A stretch of 64,000 bases of DNA from Skeletonema tropicum (Eukaryota; Bacillariophyta; Thalassiosirophyceae; Thalassiosirales; Thalassiosiraceae). The DNA lies in the NCBI GenBank assembly GCA_037178625.1, contig CM074133.1:3906001-3970000 (forward strand). The letters are read 5' to 3'. This document shows, one piece after another, positions 24,918-36,656 of the stretch. The first letter of the stretch is position 1, and each line of letters starts with the position of its first letter. A program made the position numbers and the translations under genes. The notes under the pieces are model-generated. The model did no database searches and was not told the origin of the DNA. It worked only from the letters and a program-made list of their open reading frames with translations.

Positions 24918-25026
24918 TGTGTGAAAGCACAAGAATAGACACTCACGTTGATCTCTCTTTTGGTAATGAACGAAGGAATTCACCACACAACTGGCCGTTG
25001 GCCGCAGTGCTTGGAAAGATATGAGG
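24918..25026 (+). repeat. ~110-bp dispersed repeat R, form 1
   Basis: Begins sharply at TGTGTGAAAGCACAAGAATA and runs through GGTAATGAACGAAGGAA to an AGATATGAGG end. Eight copies exist in three different contexts; this one is preceded by CCACGCCGCTCT. The match to the form at 40546 extends about 30 bp further, into GATTCTTCTCC-like sequence. Confidence 0.8.
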
Positions 25027-26180
25027 ACATCTCTCAATAACAACATCACGTTTGGATTCTTCTCCGTTGTCTTCTTCTTATTCCTTTGAAGATATCAAAC
25101 CAAATGGGCAATCTCTGCTTTGCTCGACGAAACTCTACTTCTTTAACTCAAGCTCAAGACGAAGCTTGACACGAGGTCAGCCGTGGGGCAAGTCACTCAA
25201 GTGATGTGATGGCTTAACTTACTATTTCGGCAGACCTGGCGCAATCTTAACTTACCTTGATATAGAAGCTCAACATTGCCCCAGAGAGCTAGCTGAATTG
25301 ATTGTGTTTGGCACAATAATTCTTGTGTGAGCTGTGCCACAATTCTTGAGCAATTCGAAACTGATAACAGAAGATCCATCACTCGATGTATGTATATGTA
25401 TTGCTCGTCATTCTCAGCTCAGGAGAGGACTGACTACACAGAAACAGTTTCACTATGATGTGATGTGTGAACGGATTCGAATTCGAATCGAGCTGGGGCC
25501 AATCTGGTCTCAGCAGATTGAACTCTTCCTGGGAAGCATTGCACTCGGCACTCGGCTCAGCAGCGCAAATAGCTATATTTATGTAACAGAAATTTTAAAG
25601 TACGTCTGGTGAGCCCTCAAGAGGCGACATTATCTATGCTAAGTGATAACGAACATGTGCTGCAGTAGCTATATTTCCCAGATCGCACCCAAATAGCTAG
25701 TCTAGTGGACCAGTAGACGCGTTTGGGAGGTTATATCGTAGATATTTGTTAAGTTATTATCATCTTCGATCTACGATATATCAGGAGTAGGGGGAAACGC
25801 TTCTCATGAAGATGGAGCCAAAGCAGGATCAGCAGGTTGAACTCTTGACATCTTTCGTATACGTTTGGATGACTGAAGGTAAAGACTTTAGTAAAGATAG
25901 ACGGACGATGAATGAGACGCACAATACCAATACAACGCAGCCGCTTCTTCATCGCGACTTCTCTCAAGTGAAGCGAAATTCGCTCATCAAGGAAGGCCGA
26001 GCAAAAGAAAGGGCGAAGGCGGGTATTGTAGTAAGTGCATTGCATTATTTGTATCGTACCTATTGTAGGCAGGTATATAGGGGCCAAAATGAAAGGCAAA
26101 AGTAGCAAAAGAACACTCCAGGGATTCCAACGTGGTCCCCTACCGTAGGTAGTACCAACCTGGCCCGTCTTATGTAACTT

Positions 26181-26318
26181 CACCCTACATAGGATCTTCT
26201 GTCATAAATGGGAGTCCTCTTCAGAGGGACTCTGCATTTATGCACGCAGAGATAGATAGAGCAGAGCTGAGTCCTCCCCAGTGACTCAGACAGGTGTCTG
26301 AAGATCCTATGTAGGGTG
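26181..26318. mobile_element. Hairpin-rich short element with 19-bp TIR
   Basis: CACCCTACATAGGATCTTC at the left and its exact reverse complement at the right bound 138 bp. Inside is a second strong hairpin (CATAAATG..GAGTCCTC / GAGGGACTC..CATTTATG) and a small one (CAGACAGGTGTCTG). About 90 bp after the right end the last ~25 bp recur following a shortened internal copy, so part of the element is tandemly duplicated up to ~26406. Equivalent copies lie at 29959-30096, 34761-34898 and 56083-56220. Confidence 0.75.
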
Positions 26319-26769
26319 TGTCTTCTGTCATAAATGGGAGTCCTCTTACGTGCTGAGACCTCCCAAGTGACTCAGACAGGTGTCTGAAGATCCTATGTAG
26401 GGTGTGTAACTTCTCTGAGCAGAAGGGAAGCGGTGCTGCCCACTGGTATGCTACTTATGGTCACATCGGGGCCATACAGCGATACTTGGTATGCTGCTGT
26501 CTGAGTCAAAGTAAGTACTGAAGTACTGTGACTTAAGGCGGCATCAAATTGATAGATAGATTATTTAATACTCCCTAGGCACTAGTGCCAGTAGAGAAAG
26601 GTGAACTTAAACCAGGAGGAGCTCGGGCTGGTCCCGAAGACGCCTGGTCCCGAAGACGCTTGTGGTGCCTGCTGGGCAGGAATGGGTCGACGGATGTGGA
26701 ACGCGAAGGCTTTGGTGCAAGCAAGGCCAAACTGCTGGAGGAAGTGAATTTTGGGGGTGGGCGGATGGT

Positions 26770-26878
26770 TGTGTGAAAGCACAAGAATAGACACTCACAT
26801 TGAACATTGATCTATCTTTTGGTAATGAACGAAGGAAGCCCCACAGAACTGGCTGCAGTGCTTGGAGAGATATGAGGA
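26770..26878 (+). repeat. Dispersed repeat R, form 2
   Basis: Same 5' boundary as the copy at 24918 but carries an added AACATTGATC block and is preceded by GGGCGGATGGT; similarity ends at ATATGAGG. Confidence 0.8.
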
Positions 26879-27349
26879 AGTCGAAGTATGTACTTATACA
26901 CTTAAGGCAGGCATCAAATTGATCATCAAAGTTCTAAGTACTTATTCATCATCATGGCACGGCCATTCTCTTCTCTTCATTGCTTGACACAACATGACCA
27001 CTACTGCCACACCGATTTCACATCGCGCATCCCGTGTTAAATTTTTTTACTTGTAAACTAATGTACAGTCACATAACATACCGTCTTACGTACAAAAATA
27101 ACAAGCAGCACCACGACTTTTTTTTAATTTGCGCTGCAATAGCATCGAGGAAGTTACCATCATAACCACCAATAACAACGGCATCATTCGGTAGACCGTT
27201 GCGAAAACTTACGAATCCAATCTATACCATATATTCAACTTACTGTTAAATTTTCGCAACGACGCATTGAACAGTCAAGACAGCACAGTACGGTCATAAA
27301 CACAACTACCCTGCACACCTCGCCATCTTTTTTCAACACAACGAGCGCA

Positions 27350-28670
27350 ATGGAGACAATCAACGTCAAAGATTGTCCACGAGAAAAACCCGAATTATTA
27401 TTAGCGGGTATGCTATTGTATATATGCAAGTACTCAATGATTTCCCATTGGTACCGCATCTGGGATCGTGATGAGGACAACCCTCCACCGGAAGTACGTC
27501 AAATCATGGACGCCGACAAGTTGGGAAATATTTTACAATTGAACAAATTATCATTACAAAAATTCGCTGGAATAGACGATGACCTCTGGATATGGGTATT
27601 AGAACAATGTAAGTTGGTGAAAGTAAATGCAGCTGATAAAGTCATCTGTGCAGGCGCTGATAAATGGAAAGCATTTTTTGAGGAACACACGATTGATGCA
27701 GAGGTCGTCTCCGCCGCACCATTGAAATCAAGTACGCGGTGGTACATTCGTCTAGGACGAAAAACAGATAAGTGGGAAAAATGTTACCCCAGTGTATTAA
27801 AACAGGCGAATGACGGAAAGCTGTATCCGCCTCGTTGCCCAGGGATGGAAGTGATCGGTCGGAGAGTAAATGCAGAATTGCGTGTTTGGTATGAGGAACA
27901 AAACTACCCCGAGGAAGATGACTGGGTCTGTGACGACACCTGCGAAAAAGACAACAATGATAATGTCGGCGACAATTTCAACAGCAACAAATGCGCTGAC
28001 AGCGAAGCTGCCAATCCACATGCAACTGCAACAGAACGGCCTTCGGTGGGCAACACAAAGTTTCCACTTCTAGAAAAATATGGGTTGGCAGATCTTGATT
28101 TGTCGGACAACGCAAGCAACGGGCCGCCCATTGAAGGATATCATGAAGAAAGCTGAAGATATTTTCACCGAGGCAAAGGCAATGCTCCGTGAGTTCAAAG
28201 ACGACAGCGTTGCTAATATTGATGACCAAATTGACAAGACCTGTGACGAAATGATCTCTCTCTTACGCAGTTGGGGTAAAGTGTTCAAAGTGTTCTACAC
28301 GGAGAAACCATCAGCTGCAGACAAGGTAAACTTCAAAAATGACATGGACGATGCAGTTGAAAAGCACCGCGCACTAAGGGCACAAGTTGACGACAATGAT
28401 GATACACCAAAGCTTCATTATGCAGCAGATCATGGACTTGAAACTCTTGAGACACACCCTGACTTGTTTCTGATGATTGAGGAATGGGTAGAACAGTTCC
28501 ATCAAACGGAAAGGAAGAGAGTGGAGGAGAGATGCAGGTTTGTCAAAGACGCAGATAAACATGCAGAAGCCGTTGGGAAGAAGAGAGCGAGTCAGAACAA
28601 TGAAGATATCATGGCAAAAACTAGAGATACGAAGAGGCCACGAGGAAAGTACAAACAAAATAACGAATAA
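27350..28670 (+). pseudogene. Uncharacterised, probably transposon-derived gene, frameshifted
   Basis: Two overlapping ORFs in different frames, 27350-28156 (268 codons) and 28080-28670 (196 codons), read as one protein with a frame change near 28120-28145 or an unrecognised short intron. The N-terminal part contains LWIWVLEQCKLVKV and GADKWKAFFEEH. An acidic Asn/Asp-rich linker follows around residue 200. The C-terminal part is helical (KKAEDIFTEAKAMLREF) and includes KLHYAADHGLETLETHPDL then MIEEWVEQFHQTE, a His..Glu..His arrangement reminiscent of C-termini in poorly described transposon proteins. The C-terminus is basic with KRPRGKYK. It lies in the only sequence that separates segment copies 1 and 2. 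The function is not recognised. Confidence 0.45.
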
Positions 28671-29033
28671 TTGGTTGACATCGAGATTATACGAAGCGCT
28701 GAAAATTTAGGCATTAATAGAGCATGGCATCCGGCACCTGTTTTGGGTATCAATTTCGATCGATGTCATGGATTGGATGTTGTATGGGACGTCGTATTGA
28801 GCTAGCGGGTGGCATGTTCATGGTGGAATCGGATCGGTTAGCTGTGAGAAAAAGGGGGCACTTAGGGGGGATAAAACCTAAACACGTAATATCTAGTAAG
28901 ATTATCTATGTGACCCCCGAAAAGGGGGATGGTAGGAAATTTTTTTTTAACTAGTGGCGAAATTGGTGTGGCTCAGCCACACAAACCACCATGACCATGA
29001 CCATGACATATCAAAGATTCGTCCGAGACACCA
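28671..29033. other. No gene seen
   Basis: A short open stretch directly after the preceding stop reads LVDIEIIRSAENLGINRAWH, then stops; it may be decayed coding sequence. A GC-rich patch at ~28850-28935 has GGGGGCACTTAGGGGGGATA and, inverted, CCCCCGAAAAGGGGGA. Confidence 0.3.
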
Positions 29034-29246
29034 TTGCTGCTTGCAGAGGCAGCATTAGACGCAATCAAGAAACTCCGTGAGAATGAGAATGCGGGTTCAG
29101 AGGAGGACGACGAGAATGACGACGAGGATGATGATGCAGATGCACGGTACAATATCTTCTTCAATTCATTTGGTCATCTACGCTCTCGTAACGTCGAATT
29201 GATTATGGTCTTAAACAGCAAATCTGATGAATTGGTGAAAGATTAT
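29034..29246 (+). pseudogene. Acidic protein fragment cut at duplication junction
   Basis: About 70 codons of plausible coding sequence (LLAEAALDAIKKLRENENAG, then an Asp/Glu-rich run, then NVELIMVLNSKSDELVKDY). It runs directly into segment copy 2 at 29247, where the frame continues only by chance. No start codon with good context is visible, so this is an internal or C-terminal fragment. No domain recognised. Confidence 0.35.
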
Positions 29247-29958
29247 GTGATGTGTGAACGGATTCGAATTCGAATCGAGCTGGGGCCAATCTGGTCTCAG
29301 CAGATTGAACTCTTCCTGGGAAGCATTGCACTCGGCACTCGGCTCAGCAGCGCAAATAGCTATATTTATGTAACAGAAATTTTAAAGTACGTCTGGTGAG
29401 CCCTCAAGAGGCGACATTATCTATGCTAAGTGATAACGAACATGTGCTGCAGTAGCTATATTTCCCAGATCGCACCCAAATAGCTAGTCTAGTGGACCAG
29501 TAGACGCGTTTGGGAGGTTATATCGTAGATATTTGTTAAGTTATTATCATCTTCGATCTACGATATATCAGGAGTAGGGGGAAACGCTTCTCATGAAGAT
29601 GGAGCCAAAGCAGGATCAGCAGGTTGAACTCTTGACATCTTTCGTATACGTTTGGATGACTGAAGGTAAAGATAGACGGACGATGAATGAGACGCACAAT
29701 ACCAATACAACGCAGCCGCTTCTTCATCGCGACTTCTCTCAAGTGAAGCGAAATTCGCTCATCAAGGAAGGCCGAGCAAAAGAAAGGGCGAAGGCGGGTA
29801 TTGTAGTAAGTGCATTGCATTATTTGTATCGTACCTATTGTAGGCAGGTATATAGGGGCCAAAATGAAAGGCAAAAGTAGCAAAAGAACACTCCAGGGAT
29901 TCCAACGTGGTCCCCTACCGTAGGTAGTACCAACCTGGCCCACAGTCTTATGAACTTC

Positions 29959-30096
29959 CACCCTACATAGGATCTTCTGTCATAAATGGGAGTCCTCTTC
30001 AGAGGGACTCTGCATTTATGCACGCAGAGATAGATAGAGCAGAGCTGAGTCCTCCCCAGTGACTCAGACAGGTGTCTGAAGATCCTATGTAGGGTG
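29959..30096. mobile_element. Hairpin-rich short element (segment copy 2)
   Basis: Same 19-bp TIR and internal hairpins as at 26181. The flank differs slightly (CCACAGTCTTATGAACTTC before the left end). Confidence 0.7.
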
Positions 30097-30547
30097 TGTC
30101 TTCTGTCATAAATGGGAGTCCTCTTACGTGCTGAGACCTCCCAAGTGACTCAGACAGGTGTCTGAAGATCCTATGTAGGGTGTGTAACTTCTCTGAGCAG
30201 AAGGGAAGCGGTGCTGCCCACTGGTATGCTACTTATGGTCACATCGGGGCCATACAGCGATACTTGGTATGCTGCTGTCTGAGTCAAAGTAAGTACTGAA
30301 GTACTGTGACTTAAGGCGGCATCAAATTGATAGATAGATTATTTAATACTCCCTAGGCACTAGTGCCAGTAGAGAAAGGTGAACTTAAACCAGGAGGAGC
30401 TCGGGCTGGTCCCGAAGACGCCTGGTCCCGAAGACGCTTGTGGTGCCTGCTGGGCAGGAATGGGTCGACGGATGTGGAACGCGAAGGCTTTGGTGCAAGC
30501 AAGGCCAAACTGCTGGAGGAAGTGAATTTTGGGGGTGGGCGGATGGT

Positions 30548-30656
30548 TGTGTGAAAGCACAAGAATAGACACTCACATTGAACATTGATCTATCTTTTGG
30601 TAATGAACGAAGGAAGCCCCACAGAACTGGCTGCAGTGCTTGGAGAGATATGAGGA
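30548..30656 (+). repeat. Dispersed repeat R, form 2 (segment copy 2)
   Basis: Same form and surroundings as 26770-26878. Confidence 0.8.
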
Positions 30657-31845
30657 AGTCGAAGTATGTACTTATACACTTAAGGCAGGCATCAAATTGA
30701 TCATCAAAGTTCTAAGTACTTATTCATCATCATGGCACGGCCATTCTCTTCTCTTCATTGCTTGACACAACATGACCACTACTGGTACTAGTAGCACTCC
30801 CTCCCCCATCTGTCTGAAACAATTGGTTCAAAACAATCCCTAGATTCATCAAATCTACCCGCTTCTTCTCATCAAATGTCTGTTCTTCACAACATATCAC
30901 TGCATCCGACAAATCAATGAATGTCGCCAAATACTCCCCCTCAAATGGCGTCAAGACAATATTTTTCAGCGTTAATCCTTGTCATCATCATCATGTCAGA
31001 TACCTTCTTCTCCTTCTTTACGTCGGTACTGCAATCCATCTGCAATCTTACCGCCAAGCTTCAAAGCCTACACGATATGAGTCAGCAATAATGGGCGACG
31101 ACGGTAATTCCTACGAAGATAATGAGAGTAGCTCCGTCAACAGACGTTATCATAGACTTAGTAGGTACATCCACCCTTGCCTAACTCGCAATAAACTCGA
31201 AGTTCCAAACGAGTTGACCCCTGCCCCTGGTTCGTTGCTCCCCTCTAGAGTGTTGTTCTAAATTGTCTTCCGAGGATAAATAATCAATTGAAGTGTGACG
31301 CTTTGACTGTGAACTAAGTAATCTAAGTAACGCAGCACCCCTCTTACGACAAAATGCGTCCAAAGCATATGCTGGCCAAGGCCCCTACTAGAGCGCTACG
31401 TGGATTGTGTCGATTGAAATAAAAATCACGTCTGCCGTCTTGCAATAATGAATGAGCAGAACGGTAACCCTGACCGATAACAACCCCGTCCGCTCGCATA
31501 ATTGCATATTGCTGTATTGCTGTATTGTCGATATGATTGATTGGTGAGTAGCACTGTAGAGGAGCACAGAGCCAGAGTCCATGGAGATGTTGCCGTATAA
31601 TCATGTTGTGTCGAATGTGCGGAAAGTTCGTTATTTTCACCAGCGAACCGAGACCGAGGCACCATAGGCGCCAGGTAAGTTATCCCTCCTTCATCATTTC
31701 GACTCGGAAGGGTTCTTGGCGGCGCTTGCTGTATAATATGTTGGTAGATCCATCGGCGGAAGAGATAATAGCATTCATAAGAAGTAGAAGAGTGGCAAGT
31801 GGCATCGGTAGGGCATATGAGTACGTCTGTGATCCGCTAAAGTTG

Positions 31846-31853
31846 TGACGTCA
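31846..31853. promoter_or_regulatory. TGACGTCA palindrome 240 bp upstream of IQ-motif gene
   Basis: A perfect CRE-type bZIP site. Half-sites of this kind (TGACGT) are described as CO2/cAMP-responsive elements in diatoms. It is conserved in all three copies (also 36649-36656 and 57970-57977). Function here is inferred only. Confidence 0.4.
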
Positions 31854-32085
31854 CGGAACCGGTACTCAGACACTCAAACTTCAACTGACGAAATGTCCGC
31901 TCAAAAAGCAAAAAGCACAAATTTTATGTACATGACATGCCGCTGGCCGGCCGCGGCCGCATGATTGAATCATGGCTCACTGATCGACATTCATTTACAC
32001 TTGCCGCTGGTAAAGAGCTCATTCATTCTCCAGTTTGTTTGCTCTTTAGTCATTATCAAACACAGCAACTCATACAAAAGACAAC

Positions 32086-33432
32086 ATGGCGTCTCAAGCC
32101 GAGAACACTCACCCAAACACAATCATCCGAGGACATTACCATACCAGTGTCCCTATCAACAATGATCAAAAGCGCCGCAAGGTCGAGGCAAACTCTAATA
32201 ACATCACCGCCTACCCGTCTGCTGCCATTCATGCCACCAAGGTGAGCAAGAGGACCAAGAGGAGGACAAATAAAAGATCAAATCAACGTAGGGAAGCAAA
32301 CGTGTTTGCACCTCAAATCTTCAACCATCGTCCGGCGATTCTGCCGACAAGTACAAAGAAGGCATCAAAGAAGAGGCGCCTCGAATCCGACCCGCCTTCT
32401 CAAGAGAAGAAGATGAGGCAGGAGCTACCCAACAACTTTACTTCCAACCAATCGGCTGTGCCAGCCCAAAAGAAGAAGAGGGCTCAGAAGAATTCACGCA
32501 ACAACGACGCCCCAATCTTCCGCTACAAACATCACGGTGAAGTTGCAACACCAACAATTGCTCCACCCACGGCCACTGCTAGCAAGGCGAAGGTCTCGAA
32601 GAAGAGGCGCTCAGATGCCCACGAATCCCCCCCGCCTGCTCAAAAGAAGAAGATGACTGCTCCTGCCCAAAAGTTGAACACGATTGATCGCGGTCAAGTT
32701 CCATCTGCCTACCAATTTACTACCAATACTACCAACAAAGCCGCTGTTCCAGTGCAAGAGAAGAATGTGCTTCAGAATCAGCCATTCGTCAACAACGTTT
32801 CATCTATCTCTGTTCTCCATCACCGCGATGAAGTTGCCAACGGAGCCACTTCTGATTTGGAGTTTGCCTATTCCGATTCGGATTCCGATTCCGAGGAAGA
32901 ACATCTTGTTGTAGGGATGACCTTGCTCCCGGATGCTGATGACGCTGCCACTGTGATCCAGGCCTTCTTCAGAGGTGCCAGCGCTCGCACGATGAAGCCA
33001 AGGGCCAGGCCACAAGCGGAGCTTAAGGTTGATTCCAATCATGGCCAAGAATGGGATGGTAATTCTGATGATGATGCAGCTCCTGACGACGACTCGGTCG
33101 AGGAAGTAGAAGTCTTCCTCGTGGTGGAAGCTGAAGAGGGTGATGAAAAAGCGGAGGAAGTTGACTTTGTCGACGCAGCAGAAGCTGTTGACGAGGGTGA
33201 TGAAATAGAGGAGGAAGCTGTTGTGGACAATGATAAGCCGGCTGCAAAAATTCAGACAGCCTTCAAGCGTTATCTCGCTCGGAAAAGTGCTATCAAAGCA
33301 ACGGAGCGAAGGCGAAGGGCCCAGCCACAAGCAGAGTTTGATGCTAGAGCAGTGGAAGAGGAGGTGGTGGAAGAGGAAGAGGGGAAGATATCTACTCTGC
33401 CAGAAGGAATCTTCGGAGACGGAGGATGGTGA
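32086..33432 (+). pseudogene. IQ-motif protein gene, copy 2 (3' frameshift)
   Basis: Matches the 472-codon gene at 58210 up to codon ~434. There GAGGAAGAGGGGAAGATA replaces GAGGAAGAGGAAGATA, a 2-bp gain near 33380 that shifts the frame. The tail therefore becomes a short unrelated KISTLPEGIFGDGGW and the basic C-terminus is lost. Both IQ motifs remain. The start ATG sits in ACAACATGGCG, a good eukaryotic context. Two extra G residues in a G-run may be an assembly error rather than a real mutation. Confidence 0.65.
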
Positions 33433-33715
33433 AGGAGCTACAGTGCACTTTGGACGGCTGGTACTGGACTCGAAGAACACAAAGAAGGAAGATAAGGAGA
33501 GATTGAAAAGAGAAGGTGTACGGTACAGCACCTTGTGAGATTGATGATTTGAAGCGAACATCATTTGTACGTGAGAAGGATTGCGTCAGAGACCTTTGTG
33601 GAGGAGGCTTTGGTTTGAAGGTAAATGCAGCAAGAGGTCAAATGATCAGTGGAGATGGCTTTGCGGGGCAATGAGTCGGTGTGTCTTGTTTCGTTTCGGC
33701 GAGTTGCTACATTTC

Positions 33716-34215
33716 NNNNNNNNNNNNNNNNNNNNNNNNNNNNNNNNNNNNNNNNNNNNNNNNNNNNNNNNNNNNNNNNNNNNNNNNNNNNNNNNNNNNN
33801 NNNNNNNNNNNNNNNNNNNNNNNNNNNNNNNNNNNNNNNNNNNNNNNNNNNNNNNNNNNNNNNNNNNNNNNNNNNNNNNNNNNNNNNNNNNNNNNNNNNN
33901 NNNNNNNNNNNNNNNNNNNNNNNNNNNNNNNNNNNNNNNNNNNNNNNNNNNNNNNNNNNNNNNNNNNNNNNNNNNNNNNNNNNNNNNNNNNNNNNNNNNN
34001 NNNNNNNNNNNNNNNNNNNNNNNNNNNNNNNNNNNNNNNNNNNNNNNNNNNNNNNNNNNNNNNNNNNNNNNNNNNNNNNNNNNNNNNNNNNNNNNNNNNN
34101 NNNNNNNNNNNNNNNNNNNNNNNNNNNNNNNNNNNNNNNNNNNNNNNNNNNNNNNNNNNNNNNNNNNNNNNNNNNNNNNNNNNNNNNNNNNNNNNNNNNN
34201 NNNNNNNNNNNNNNN
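33716..34215. other. Assembly gap of exactly 500 N
   Basis: A round-number gap, so the true size is unknown. The left side ends at the position equivalent to 59838 in segment copy 4 and the right side begins at the position equivalent to ~55534, so the gap spans the junction between two tandem segment copies. ORFs running across it are artefacts. Confidence 0.98.
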
Positions 34216-34760
34216 CGACATTATCTATGCTAAGTGATAACGAACATGTGCTGCAGTAGCTATATTTCCCAGATCGCACCCAAATAGCTAGTCTAGTGGA
34301 CTCAGTAGACGCGTTTGGGAGGTTATATCGTAGATATTTGTTAAGTTTATTATCATCTTCGATCTACGATATATCAGGAGTAGGGGGAAACGCTTCTCAT
34401 GAAGATGGAGCCAAAGCAGGATCAGCAGGTTGAACTCTTGACATCTTTCGTATATGTTTGATGACTGAAGGTAAAGATAGACGGACGATGATGAGACGCA
34501 CAATACCAATACAACGCAGCCGCTTCTCGTGCGACTTCTCTCAAGTGAAGCGAAATTCGCTCATCAAGGAAGGCCGAGCAAAAGAAAGGGCGAAGGCGGG
34601 TATTGTAGTAAAAAGTGCATTGCATTATTTGTATCGTACCTATTGTAGGCAGGTATATAGGGGCCAAATGAAAGGCAAAAGTAGCAAAAGAACACTCCAG
34701 GGATTCCAACGTGGTCCCCTACCGTAGGTAGTACCAACCTGGCCCGTCTTATGTAACTTC

Positions 34761-34898
34761 CACCCTACATAGGATCTTCTGTCATAAATGGGAGTCCTCT
34801 TCAGAGGGACTCTGCATTTATGCACGCAGAGATAGATAGAGCAGAGCTGAGTCCTCCCCAGTGACTCAGACAGGTGTCTGAAGATCCTATGTAGGGTG
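34761..34898. mobile_element. Hairpin-rich short element (segment copy 3)
   Basis: Intact TIR and internal hairpins as at 26181. Confidence 0.7.
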
Positions 34899-35349
34899 TG
34901 TCTTCTGTCATAAATGGGAGTCCTCTTACGTGCTGAGACCTCCCAAGTGACTCAGACAGGTGTCTGAAGATCCTATGTAGGGTGTGTAACTTCTCTGAGC
35001 AGAAGGGAAGCGGTGCTGCCCACTGGTATGCTACTTATGGTCACATCGGGGCCATACAGCGATACTTGGTATGCTGCTGTCTGAGTCAAAGTAAGTACTG
35101 AAGTACTGTGACTTAAGGCGGCATCAAATTGATAGATAGATTATTTAATACTCCCTAGGCACTAGTGCCAGTAGAGAAAGGTGAACTTAAACCAGGAGGA
35201 GCTCGGGCTGGTCCCGAAGACGCCTGGTCCCGAAGACGCTTGTGGTGCCTGCTGGGCAGGAATGGGTCGACGGATGTGGAACGCGAAGGCTTTGGTGCAA
35301 GCAAGGCCAAACTGCTGGAGGAAGTGAATTTTGGGGGTGGGCGGATGGT

Positions 35350-35457
35350 TGTGTGAAAGCACAAGAATAGACACTCACATTGAACATTGATCTATCTTTT
35401 GGTAATGAACGAAGGAAGCCCACAGAACTGGCTGCAGTGCTTGGAGAGATATGAGGA
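35350..35457 (+). repeat. Dispersed repeat R, form 2 (segment copy 3)
   Basis: One base shorter than the other form-2 copies (GAAGCCCACAG instead of GAAGCCCCACAG). Confidence 0.8.
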
Positions 35458-36648
35458 AGTCGAAGTATGTACTTATACACTTAAGGCAGGCATCAAATTG
35501 ATCATCAAAGTTCTAAGTACTTATTCATCATCATGGCACGGCCATTCTCTTCTCTTCATTGCTTGACACAACATGACCACTACTGGTACTAGTAGCACTC
35601 CCTCCCCCATCTGTCTGAAACAATTGGTTCAAAACAATCCCTAGATTCATCAAATCTACCCGCTTCTTCTCATCAAATGTCTGTTCTTCACAACATATCA
35701 CTGCATCCGACAAATCAATGAATGTCGCCAAATACTCCCCCTCAAATGGCGTCAAGACAATATTTTTCAGCGTTAATCCTTGTCATCATCATCATGTCAG
35801 ATACCTTCTTCTCCTTCTTTACGTCGGTACTGCAATCCATCTGCAATCTTACCGCCAAGCTTCAAAGCCTACACGATATGAGTCAGCAATAATGGGCGAC
35901 GACGGTAATTCCTACGAAGATAATGAGAGTAGCTCCGTCAACAGACGTTATCATAGACTTAGTAGGTACATCCACCCTTGCCTAACTCGCAATAAACTCG
36001 AAGTTCCAAACGAGTTGACCCCTGCCCCTGGTTCGTTGCTCCCCTCTAGAGTGTTGTTCTAAATTGTCTTCCGAGGATAAATAATCAATTGAAGTGTGAC
36101 GCTTTGACTGTGAACTAAGTAATCTAAGTAACGCAGCACCCCTCTTACGACAAAATGCGTCCAAAGCATATGCTGGCCAAGGCCCCTACTAGAGCGCTAC
36201 GTGGATTGTGTCGATTGAAATAAAAATCACGTCTGCCGTCTTGCAATAATGAATGAGCAGAACGGTAACCCTGACCGATAACAACCCCGTCCGCTCGCAT
36301 AATTGCATATTGCTGTATTGCTGTATTGTCGATATGATTGATTGGTGAGTAGCACTGTAGAGGAGCACAGAGCCAGAGTCCATGGAGATGTTGCCGTATA
36401 ATCATGTTGTGTCGAATGTGCGGAAAGTTCGTTATTTTCACCAGCGAACCGAGACCGAGGCACCATAGGCGCCAGGTAAGTTATCCCTCCTTCATCATTT
36501 CGACTCGGAAGGGTTCTTGGCGGCGCTTGCTGTATAATATGTTGGTAGATCCATCGGCGGAAGAGATAATAGCATTCATAAGAAGTAGAAGAGTGGCAAG
36601 TGGCATCGGTAGGGCATATATGAGTACGTCTGTGATCCGCTAAAGTTG

Positions 36649-36656
36649 TGACGTCA
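36649..36656. promoter_or_regulatory. TGACGTCA palindrome upstream of IQ-motif gene copy 3
   Basis: Same bZIP-type site as in the other copies, again 240 bp before the ATG. The following base differs (CACGTA instead of CACGGA). Confidence 0.4.

Larger units (their letters stand above)
24604..27008 (+). repeat. Segmental duplication, copy 1 (partial)
   Basis: Near-identical to ~54513-56909. It includes the spacer after the array, one example each of two forms of the ~110-bp dispersed repeat, and the hairpin-rich element at 26181. Identity ends after CATGACCACTACTG at 27008. A copy-specific 12-bp tandem duplication occurs near 25888 (CTTTAGTAAAGA). No protein-coding gene is recognised; ORFs in this stretch lack domains. 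Confidence 0.9.
29247..33715 (+). repeat. Segmental duplication, copy 2
   Basis: Near-identical to 55373-59838. The left junction shares ATGTGATGTGTGAACGG with copy 1 (about 25459) and copy 4. It carries the hairpin element (29959-30096), repeat R (30548-30656) and the frameshifted IQ-motif gene. It is cut by the assembly gap at 33716. Between 30660 and 32085 I see no convincing gene: ORFs on both strands overlap each other and lack domains. A GCGCCAGGTAAGT at ~31668-31680 could be a plus-strand splice donor. Confidence 0.9.

Noticed and set aside
25749..26183. Minus-strand ORF of ~144 codons repeated in the segments
   Set aside because: Its length and frame change with small copy-specific indels, it overlaps hairpin elements, and it shows no domain.
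33581..34279. ORFs spanning 33716-34215
   Set aside because: They run through the 500-N gap.
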